The notes beneath the pieces are model-generated. The model was not told the origin of the DNA, did no database searches, and saw only the letters and a list, made by a program, of their open reading frames with translations. Shown in pieces: positions 1 through 6,221 of a stretch of DNA of 10,725 bases. Origin of the DNA: a bacterium (lineage in GTDB: Bacteria > Bacteroidota > Bacteroidia > Cytophagales > Thermonemataceae); NCBI GenBank assembly GCA_025362415.1, contig JANYGM010000188.1:1-10725 (forward strand). The letters are read 5' to 3'. A program made the translations under genes and the position numbers. Each line of letters begins with the position of its first letter. Within the stretch, counting starts at the first letter, position 1.

Positions 1-1
1 T

Positions 2-1861
2 GGTTTTATTGTAAATGCTATTACTAAAGTTATTATTAGAGTAAAAGAAACACTAGAAAACATTGCAGAAGGCAAAAAAACAAGCAAATTACGCATAGAA
101 AGCAATGACGAAGTAGGGCAAATGGCAAACTCTGTAAATACACTAATTGATGGATTTAATAATTATGCTAGTTTTGCAGAACAAGTAGGACACGGCAACC
201 TGCAAGCAGAATTTAAGGTTTTGAGTAAAGAAGATTTACTTGGTAATGCCCTTTTGGATATGCAGACGAGCCTTACAGTAGTAGCAGAAGAAGAATACCG
301 CAGAAGTTGGGTCAATGATGGAATTACGCTTTTTTCTGAACTTTTGAGAGAAAATAATGATGATATTCAACAACTTACCTACGAAATCATTGCGAATGTT
401 GTAAAATATATAAATGCTAATCAAGGAGGGATTTTTATCTTAAATGATAATCAAGATACAGAAAATGCACAATTAGATATGCTTGCTTGCTATGCCTACG
501 ACCAGCGCAAAATGCTAAAAAAACAGGTAGCAGTGGGGGAAGGCTTACTTGGGCAAGCGTTTAGAGAAGCAGATACGCTAAATGTCAAAGAAATACCCAA
601 AAGTTATATCAATATTACTTCTGGTTTGGGCGAGGCAACACCCAATAATATTCTTATTGTGCCACTAAAAACTAATGGAAATACGCTTGGAGTAATAGAA
701 TTAGCCTCTTTTTCAGAATTTACAGAGTTGCAGGTGGATTTTGTGCAACGGGTTTCTGATAGTATTGCTATTACCATATTTTCTGTAAAAAATAATCTCA
801 AAACAAAAGAACTTTTAACAGAATCTCGTGAAATCACACAAATAATGCGCTTGCAAGAAGAGCAAACTAGGCAAAATGTAGAAGAATTGCAGGCTACACA
901 AGAGGAGATGAATAGAAGTGAGAAAGAAACTAAACGAATGGTAGTAGAGTTACAAGAAAAACAAAATACCTTAAATTCGCTTATAGACAACACAGAAGAT
1001 ATTATTTTGTCTTTGGATAAAGAATATAGAATTATGACTTATAATGTGGCAGCTAAAAATTGGTTTGCACAAGAAAATGGCGTAAAACTAAGTTATAGTA
1101 ATAATTTGTTGTCGCTTTTAAGTGAAGAACAAAGAGGGAAATTTAAGGCAAATTTTGACCGTGCTTTGCGTGGAGAGCGTTTTGAAGTGGTGGAAGTCAT
1201 CATCAAAAATCAAGATATAAAGATTTATTACGAATATAATTTTAATCCTATAATGGATAAAAATTCTAATATCAATGGACTTTCTATGTTTGCGCACAAC
1301 ATCACCATAAGAAAAGAGCAAGAACTAGAAATAAAAGCCATTTATGAGCAAATGAGCAAACAAGAGGAGGTAATTAGCCAGAATTTGGAGATGCTCGCCA
1401 TTCAGCAAGAAGATATGGAGAAAAACCAAATAGAAATTCAAAATCAACTGGTTGCTATCAACAATAGTTCTGTGATTAAAGTAGAAATAAGCGTAAATGG
1501 AAATATAGAAAGTATAAATAATGCTTTTAAAGCAGCTTTTCAGTATGATAATGAAGATATTTTGAACAAAAACTACAAAATGCTTCTTTCAGAGCAAGAG
1601 GCAGAAACCCCAGAATATGCCAATATTTGGAAAAACTTGCGTGCAGGGCAAAATGTGACAGGACTTTTCAAAAGGAAAAATAAATATAATGAAGATGTAT
1701 GGCTTTCTACGTCTTATTTGCCACTTTTTGATGCAAAAGGAAAAGTTTATAAGATTATTGAACTCTCTTTTGATGAAACAATAACAGAACTCCACAAACG
1801 TACACAAACACGCAAAATTGAGGAATTAACCAAAGAAATTGCACAGTTGAGAAGTAAATAG
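2..1861 (+). CDS. HAMP-HAMP-GAF-PAS-PAS sensor protein, 5' end outside window
   Basis: The reading frame is open from base 2 with no in-frame stop, so the ATG at 122 is internal and the gene starts upstream. The visible part is 619 residues. Residues 1-50 look like the end of a HAMP domain (ending DEVGQMANSVNTLID), and residues 58-100 like a second HAMP. A GAF domain spans about 115-262 (GGIFIL, LACYAYD, GEGLLGQ, IVPLK, IELASF). A coiled coil follows to about 325. PAS 1 is about 325-436 (NTEDIILSLDKEYRI, GERFEV, NFNPI), then a second coiled coil, PAS 2 at about 490-595, and a short helical tail. No histidine kinase, GGDEF, cyclase or classical chemoreceptor signalling tip is present in the visible part. 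By analogy with the paralogue at 6222-8798, the missing N-terminus should carry two membrane helices and an extracytoplasmic sensor. Role inferred: transmembrane or cytoplasmic signal sensing; ligand and partner unknown. Confidence 0.85.
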   Translation, partial: GFIVNAITKVIIRVKETLENIAEGKKTSKLRIESNDEVGQMANSVNTLIDGFNNYASFAEQVGHGNLQAEFKVLSKEDLLGNALLDMQTSLTVVAEEEYRRSWVNDGITLFSELLRENNDDIQQLTYEIIANVVKYINANQGGIFILNDNQDTENAQLDMLACYAYDQRKMLKKQVAVGEGLLGQAFREADTLNVKEIPKSYINITSGLGEATPNNILIVPLKTNGNTLGVIELASFSEFTELQVDFVQRVSDSIAITIFSVKNNLKTKELLTESREITQIMRLQEEQTRQNVEELQATQEEMNRSEKETKRMVVELQEKQNTLNSLIDNTEDIILSLDKEYRIMTYNVAAKNWFAQENGVKLSYSNNLLSLLSEEQRGKFKANFDRALRGERFEVVEVIIKNQDIKIYYEYNFNPIMDKNSNINGLSMFAHNITIRKEQELEIKAIYEQMSKQEEVISQNLEMLAIQQEDMEKNQIEIQNQLVAINNSSVIKVEISVNGNIESINNAFKAAFQYDNEDILNKNYKMLLSEQEAETPEYANIWKNLRAGQNVTGLFKRKNKYNEDVWLSTSYLPLFDAKGKVYKIIELSFDETITELHKRTQTRKIEELTKEIAQLRSK

Positions 1862-1905
1862 TAGTCAATATTATAGCCAAATAATTGATAATTTAATGTA
1901 AATTT

Positions 1906-2625
1906 ATGGAAATACAAGATTTTGAAAATTTGATGCTTTTAGAACTTAAAAAAGTCGTTGAAAGCATCATTAAAGATAATCCTACGTTGCCTATTGTTGT
2001 AAAAAAAGGAGAAAGGCAAGGTGATGCTATTTCAAAATTTTTGGAAAGTGCTTTTGTATTGGAAACAGAAAAACATACTTATTTTAACAAATCTATTATT
2101 TCACCACTAGGAAAAACTAAAAATCCGTTTGATGTAGAAACTTTTTTTAGGTACAAAAATCATAACGAATTGATTTGGATAGATTTTAAAGCCGTAAATA
2201 TTGATAATGAAGACAGTAATCCTGATAGTGGAACACCAGACAAAATAATTACACTTATCAAAAATGGTAATTTTTATTTGGTTTATATTTTTGTGTTTTA
2301 TCAAGGGCAGGCAAACTTGCTGGCTTTTATGCCCAAAAACAACGAATTTGTGAAAGCCTATTTTCTCAAAGATATAAGTCCAACAGTACGTATAACGCCT
2401 GCTAATCAGTTGCAAGTTAATTATGCACAAGCCTCTGTTTATAGAACAAGAGAGGATTTCATCAGTTTTTTGGTAGAAAAGAAAAAACAATCATTTGAAA
2501 GGCGGTTTAAAAAGGCACAAACTGAACTCAAAGAGATAGAAAATGGCATTATCTACAAAAAAATAACACTTGAAGAACTATTTTTAGAAAATAAAAAACA
2601 AGAAAATAATATCAAAAATTTGTAA
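1906..2625 (+). CDS. Candidate Type II restriction endonuclease, PD-(D/E)XK fold
   Basis: This is a 239-residue protein with no signal peptide or membrane segment. The nuclease call rests on a P74-F-D76 followed 16 residues later by D93-F-K95, which fits the PD-(D/E)XK pattern, with a hydrophobic strand (LIWIDFKAVN) around the second motif. An upstream helix (GDAISKFLE, residues 39-47) could supply the glutamate seen in many such enzymes. A segment at 110-132 (TPDKIITLIKNGNFYLVYIF) resembles a conserved block I associate with Type II endonucleases. The last 50 residues are lysine/glutamate-rich and probably helical. The context is the strongest argument: the gene meets an adenine methyltransferase gene tail to tail, overlapping it by 14 nt. 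The start at 1906 is fixed by an in-frame TAA at 1894-1896; no clear ribosome-binding site is seen. It lies 44 nt after the sensor gene, without an obvious terminator between. The recognition sequence cannot be read from the protein. Alternative: a nuclease of another defence system, or an unrelated protein. Confidence 0.65.
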   Translation: MEIQDFENLMLLELKKVVESIIKDNPTLPIVVKKGERQGDAISKFLESAFVLETEKHTYFNKSIISPLGKTKNPFDVETFFRYKNHNELIWIDFKAVNIDNEDSNPDSGTPDKIITLIKNGNFYLVYIFVFYQGQANLLAFMPKNNEFVKAYFLKDISPTVRITPANQLQVNYAQASVYRTREDFISFLVEKKKQSFERRFKKAQTELKEIENGIIYKKITLEELFLENKKQENNIKNL

Positions 2626-4348
2626 TGCTTTCTTGAATATGCGTTATTTCTAATTCAGAAAATCCGTAATATTCAAAAACTAATTTATTTATTTCGCCCT
2701 TAAAAAAGTCTATATTTATTTGAAAATCAATTATTTGCGTAGCAAAATAAACTATTTTTTCTTGCAATAATTCATCATTTGGTAAAGGAATTGTACCCAA
2801 ATCCGAAATTTTTATTTGTGGCTGTTTTCCTTGTGCAAAACGAATAATATTTTGCCTTTGCGCATAAAAAGTCATCAAATCAGCATTAAGCCAAGCACAA
2901 AAGAATTTAAGTGTAAAAAGTGTTTCTTCAGAATTATCTCGCAAAGAAAATACATATAAACTATTATTAGCGGCACTTTCTCCATAATCTAAACTGGCAA
3001 TCAACTCCTTAGCTGATTGTCTGATGAAAACTTTAGGATTTTTGTAAATAATTATTTCTCCCAAACCTATTCTCTTCTTATTTTTGATGCCTTGTTTTTC
3101 CAATTCAATTTTTAGATTATCATTTATTTTGTCTTGCAAAGGTTTGTCATAAATAAAATATTTCCCAAATTTGAATGCATCATATTTAGAATTTAAGGAT
3201 TTAGCACCTTGATAATAAGGATAAAAATTAGCTTTGTTAGCTTGTATAGAACTATTTTGAATTTTTGTTTCTGTAAATTTATCTTCCATATCCAAAAGCA
3301 TAGTACAAGTACGCAAATTCTTGTTTGTGTATTGTGCTAAAATACTTCTATCATTTTTATTTTTTATTTTATTGATTATTTCATCAGAAATATTACAAAA
3401 GCTGTACCTAAACTTAAACTCATCTTTTGAATTATTCCAAATATTTTGTTTTAGTATATGTTTTTGTTTTGCTTTTTCGTCATAAATGAGGACATTATTA
3501 TTGTTATTTTGTTGATTTTTAGATAATTGTAAAATGATTTGCCCACTTGCAACATCAAAATCTGTAATATTAGTAATAAGTTTTTCAATACGTGTTTTTT
3601 CTAATAAAAACTTGCGAGTGTATTGATAAGCCGTTTCAAAAAAAGCCAAATCAATAATAAAACTTAATTGCCCTTTTTGCTTCAAAAAATCCAAAGAATG
3701 TTCCAAAAATAGCATTACAAGATTGATTTTGCCATTTTGTAAATGTGTGGGAAACTGTTCATAATTGCGCAAATAATCAATTCTTTGTTGTTCATTCTGC
3801 TTTTTGTCCCTACGCCCATACAAAGAAACATAAGGAGGATTTCCTACAACATAATCTATCTGACCATAAAATTGCTCTAAAATAATAGTATTTTTTTGTT
3901 CAAAAAGTGTATTATTATTGGAATTATTACGCAATGTAAAATCAGATACAAAACCTTGAAAAGCCCCTTCATAAGTAGCATTAAACCAATTAAAATATAT
4001 TTTTTGAATATTTTCCTTTGTTTTTTCTACCATTTCAATATCTAAGTCATTGAAAATAAGATTATTACTAATGAATTTGTCTATAGAATGTCTATTTTGA
4101 TTTTGCTGATAAAATTTATCTAAAATTCTTAAAATAATTATTCCATATCCACAAGAAGGCTCTAATATTTTTTTGGTTTCAATGGTAGAAAAATCAATAA
4201 CCTCAATTATTTTATCAATTGTTGCTATATCATTCGTAAAAAAAATGGCATTTTTCGTTCTTTTATCTGTTTTCATCTTTTTTTCATCTTTTTTTTGTGT
4301 ATGTAAAAAAGAGGTAAAAGATGTTTTTTTTACTAATTGTACTTCCAT
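2612..4348 (-). CDS. TaqI-like N6-adenine DNA methyltransferase (Type II modification)
   Basis: The protein would methylate adenine N6 using S-adenosylmethionine and protect host DNA from the neighbouring nuclease. With the start at 4348 it has 578 residues. Motif X is FFTNDIA (36-42), motif I LEPSCGYG (62-69, SAM binding), motif II NDLDIE (100-105) and motif IV NPPY (170-173, catalytic). This is the gamma-class order X-I-II-IV followed by a C-terminal target-recognition region. The C-terminal part (NNSLYVFS, FAQGKQPQIKISDL, IPLP) fits the TaqI-type specificity domain. Asparagine runs occur near 145 and 280. Start choice: the longest frame begins at 4393, but its first codons overlap a TAnnTTTG -7 box, so transcription should start downstream of it. 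ATG 4348 leaves a leader of about 17 nt. ATG 4276 is also possible, since it lies just before motif X and after a purine-rich stretch. The gene is even more AT-rich than its neighbours, which suggests transfer. The methyltransferase class is nearly certain; its target sequence is unknown. Confidence 0.9.
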   Translation of the reverse strand: MEVQLVKKTSFTSFLHTQKKDEKKMKTDKRTKNAIFFTNDIATIDKIIEVIDFSTIETKKILEPSCGYGIIILRILDKFYQQNQNRHSIDKFISNNLIFNDLDIEMVEKTKENIQKIYFNWFNATYEGAFQGFVSDFTLRNNSNNNTLFEQKNTIILEQFYGQIDYVVGNPPYVSLYGRRDKKQNEQQRIDYLRNYEQFPTHLQNGKINLVMLFLEHSLDFLKQKGQLSFIIDLAFFETAYQYTRKFLLEKTRIEKLITNITDFDVASGQIILQLSKNQQNNNNNVLIYDEKAKQKHILKQNIWNNSKDEFKFRYSFCNISDEIINKIKNKNDRSILAQYTNKNLRTCTMLLDMEDKFTETKIQNSSIQANKANFYPYYQGAKSLNSKYDAFKFGKYFIYDKPLQDKINDNLKIELEKQGIKNKKRIGLGEIIIYKNPKVFIRQSAKELIASLDYGESAANNSLYVFSLRDNSEETLFTLKFFCAWLNADLMTFYAQRQNIIRFAQGKQPQIKISDLGTIPLPNDELLQEKIVYFATQIIDFQINIDFFKGEINKLVFEYYGFSELEITHIQESITNF

Positions 4349-4371
4349 TTCATTATATTTTAGTTTTCCTA

Positions 4372-4379
4372 CAAATATA
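4372..4379 (-). promoter_or_regulatory. Predicted -7 box for the methyltransferase gene
   Basis: Read on the minus strand this is TATATTTG, matching the Bacteroidota sigma-factor consensus TAnnTTTG. A matching TTG -33 element at the usual 17-23 nt is not clear; a TTCG lies 21 nt upstream. Transcription would begin near 4365, upstream of ATG 4348. That argues against the in-frame ATG at 4393. Confidence 0.5.
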
Positions 4380-4412
4380 GATATTTTTTTCAAAAATTAA
4401 CGAAGTTTTCCG

Positions 4413-4420
4413 TACATTTG
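4413..4420 (+). promoter_or_regulatory. Predicted -7 box for ribE
   Basis: TACATTTG matches TAnnTTTG and sits 38 nt before the ribE start, giving an expected leader of about 33 nt. No TTG is found at the usual spacing upstream, so the -33 element is weak or absent. It is divergent from the methyltransferase box at 4372-4379, and the two -33 regions overlap. Confidence 0.5.
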
Positions 4421-4458
4421 TAAGCAACATAAATGGCATTAATTAAAACCAAAAAACA

Positions 4459-5049
4459 ATGTTTACAGGCATTATAGAAACGCTTGGCGAAATAATTAAC
4501 ATAGAAAAAAATAAGGAAAATGTTACTTTTACCCTAAAAAGTAGCCTATCTCCAGAACTCAAAATAGACCAAAGTTTGGCGCATAATGGCGTTTGTCTGA
4601 CCGTAACGCATACAAATCACCACGACCAACACACTGTAACGGCTATTTATGAAACTTTGCAAAAAACAAACCTTTCAAGTTGGCAAATTGGCAATAAAAT
4701 AAATTTGGAGCGTTGTATGCTAATGAATGGGCGGTTAGATGGACATATTGTGCAAGGACACGCAGACCAAACAGGCATTTGCACACATATAGAAGACGAA
4801 AACGGAAGTTGGCGTTATACCTTTGAATATGATACAGTTACAGGAAATATTACAGTAGAAAAAGGTTCTATTTGTGTTAATGGAACAAGCTTGACTGTCG
4901 TAAATTCCAAAAATAATAGCTTTTCTGTGGCTATTATTCCTTATACTTACGAATTTACTAACTTTCATCAGCTAAAAGTAGGTGATAAAGTAAACCTAGA
5001 ATTTGATATTATTGGCAAATACGTTCAGAAAATGTATAAAAATAAATGA
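4459..5049 (+). CDS. ribE: Riboflavin synthase, alpha subunit
   Basis: The enzyme converts two molecules of 6,7-dimethyl-8-ribityllumazine into riboflavin and 5-amino-6-ribitylaminouracil, the last step of riboflavin synthesis in the cytosol. At 196 residues it is close to the usual family length. It begins with the diagnostic MFTGIIE, which also fixes the start. The two lumazine-binding barrels show as an internal duplication: SLAHNGVCLTV (39-49) in the first and SICVNGTSLTV (137-147) in the second. NLERCM (82-87) and GRLDGHIVQGHAD (91-103) are further family signatures, and all key segments are intact. A TAnnTTTG box lies 38 nt upstream. No FMN riboswitch is recognisable in the short leader. 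The gene stands apart from other riboflavin genes here. It is followed after 73 nt by aroF on the same strand, so the two may be co-transcribed, though the pathways are unrelated. Confidence 0.97.
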   Translation: MFTGIIETLGEIINIEKNKENVTFTLKSSLSPELKIDQSLAHNGVCLTVTHTNHHDQHTVTAIYETLQKTNLSSWQIGNKINLERCMLMNGRLDGHIVQGHADQTGICTHIEDENGSWRYTFEYDTVTGNITVEKGSICVNGTSLTVVNSKNNSFSVAIIPYTYEFTNFHQLKVGDKVNLEFDIIGKYVQKMYKNK

Positions 5050-5060
5050 TTTTTTGCCAC

Positions 5061-5080
5061 TAAATCCCCAAAGGGGACTT
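5061..5080. repeat. Short CCCC-AAA-GGGG hairpin, likely dispersed repeat
   Basis: TCCCC at 5065-5069 pairs with GGGGA at 5073-5077 around an AAA loop. The surrounding wording (TAAATCCCC...GGGGACTT) resembles an intergenic repeat that I recall being common in Bacteroidota genomes. There is no T-tract directly after the stem, so it is a poor intrinsic terminator. It is the only G/C-rich patch in this AT-rich gap between ribE and aroF. Confidence 0.5.
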
Positions 5081-5122
5081 TAAATACACTTTTGCTCACA
5101 ACATAAAATTTACAACTCAAAA

Positions 5123-6127
5123 ATGATTATTCAGTTAGAAAAAGATATAAAAACAACCCAAATAGACACTATTTCAGAGTATTTGGCAACAACAGGTTAC
5201 TCTGTTTCTGGCGTAAAAACGCAATTTATGGATTATTTGGTTTTGCTGGGCAACGTCAAGCACGATATACGCAAAATAGGCAGTCTTGATGGTGTGGCAG
5301 ACATTCACTATGTCAATGATGCTTATCAGTTGGTTTCTAATATGTGGAAAACTTCACCTACCACCATTGATTTGGGGGACAATATCAAAATTGGTGCAAA
5401 TGATTTTAGTATTATGGCTGGTCCTTGTTCTATTGAAGGAGAAGAACAAACCATAGAAGTAGCAGATTTTTTGGTAGCAAATGGCATCAAAATAATGCGT
5501 GGAGGGGTTTTTAAGCCTCGCACATCTCCGTATGCGTATAGAGGTGGTGGGATTGATTCTCTGAAAATGTTTTACAAGGTTTGTCAAGATAGAGGGTTAA
5601 AAATCATTACGGAAGTGATGGACGCAAGCCAAATTGATGATATGTTGCCTTATACAGACGTTTTTCAGGTGGGAACAAGGAATGCTCAAAATTTTAATTT
5701 GCTTGACGCACTAGGCAAATGTGATAAAGCCGTAATGCTCAAAAGAGGAATGTCTGGCACTATTGAAGAGCTTTTGCAGGCTGCAGAGTACGTTTTTTCT
5801 AGTGGAAATGAGAAAATTATTTTGTGTGAAAGAGGTATTCGTACTTTTGAAAAAGCCTACAGAAATACGCTGGATTTGAATGCAATAGCTATTTTGAAAG
5901 ATAAATCTCATTTGCCTGTCATTGCAGACCCTTCTCACGGCATTGGCATACGCAAATACGTAGAGCAAATGGCACTTGCATCTATTGTTGCTGGGGCTGA
6001 CGGAATTATCATAGAAACGCATCCAATCCCTGAAAAAGCACTTTCTGATGGACAACAAACCCTTAATTTCTTAGAAATGCAACAACTTATCAAAAAAGCA
6101 ACTGCACTAAAAGCATTGAATTTTTAG
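5123..6127 (+). CDS. aroF: 3-deoxy-7-phosphoheptulonate (DAHP) synthase, type I-beta with N-terminal regulatory domain
   Basis: The enzyme condenses phosphoenolpyruvate and erythrose 4-phosphate to DAHP, the first step of the shikimate pathway to aromatic amino acids, in the cytosol. The protein has 334 residues. Residues 1-70 form a ferredoxin-like (ACT-type) domain, which in Thermotoga-type enzymes mediates feedback inhibition by Tyr/Phe. Residues 85-330 are the TIM barrel. Visible signatures are MAGPCSIE (C102), MRGGVFKPRTSPYAYRG (125-141), TEVMD (163-167), QVGTRNAQN (182-190), LKRGM (206-210), DPSHGIG (H272), ETHP (E298) and SDG (D309). C102, H272, E298 and D309 are the expected metal ligands and, from memory, even match Thermotoga numbering. 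There is no chorismate mutase fusion. The start at 5123 gives a complete N-terminal domain. Some relatives are KDO-8-phosphate synthases, but the N-terminal domain and full length favour DAHP synthase. Feedback sensitivity is inferred. Confidence 0.95.
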   Translation: MIIQLEKDIKTTQIDTISEYLATTGYSVSGVKTQFMDYLVLLGNVKHDIRKIGSLDGVADIHYVNDAYQLVSNMWKTSPTTIDLGDNIKIGANDFSIMAGPCSIEGEEQTIEVADFLVANGIKIMRGGVFKPRTSPYAYRGGGIDSLKMFYKVCQDRGLKIITEVMDASQIDDMLPYTDVFQVGTRNAQNFNLLDALGKCDKAVMLKRGMSGTIEELLQAAEYVFSSGNEKIILCERGIRTFEKAYRNTLDLNAIAILKDKSHLPVIADPSHGIGIRKYVEQMALASIVAGADGIIIETHPIPEKALSDGQQTLNFLEMQQLIKKATALKALNF

Positions 6128-6133
6128 TTTTCT

Positions 6134-6165
6134 TTCACCACATAGACACAGAGAAGACATAGAAA
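6134..6165. repeat. Dispersed-type intergenic repeat (CACCACATAGACACAGAG)
   Basis: A purine/CA-rich stretch holding two ACATAGA words 17 nt apart (6140-6146 and 6157-6163). The wording resembles the 'caccacagagacacagag' intergenic repeats I recall from many bacterial genomes. It lies directly after the aroF stop and before the terminator hairpin. Its function is unknown, and a second copy is not present in the window. Confidence 0.4.
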
Positions 6166-6168
6166 TAC

Positions 6169-6217
6169 AAAACCTAAAATCTTTTTCTGAACAGTTTAGA
6201 AAAAGATTTTAGGTTTT
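6169..6217. terminator. Bidirectional intrinsic terminator between aroF and the sensor gene
   Basis: A perfect 20-bp inverted repeat, with arms 6169-6188 and 6198-6217 and a 9-nt loop. The arms begin AAAACCTAAAAT and end ATTTTAGGTTTT, so each strand ends in a T-rich tail. It sits between the stops of two convergent genes (aroF ends at 6127, the sensor gene at 6222) and can serve both. The stem is unusually long and AT-rich for an intrinsic terminator. Confidence 0.85.
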
Positions 6218-6221
6218 GATT

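Noticed and set aside
122..124. ATG 122 as the true start of the first sensor
   Set aside because: The frame is open upstream to the window edge, and the upstream residues complete a HAMP domain. Starting here would cut that domain.
4349..4393. ATG 4393 as the methyltransferase start
   Set aside because: The codons overlap a TAnnTTTG promoter box on the same strand and add residues outside any methyltransferase motif.
4173..4400. 75-codon plus-strand frame opposite the methyltransferase 5' end
   Set aside because: It is a shadow frame on T-rich antisense sequence with a low-complexity hydrophobic product.
4421..4458. FMN riboswitch ahead of ribE
   Set aside because: The leader from the predicted start is only about 33 nt, too short for the FMN aptamer, and none of its conserved segments are visible.
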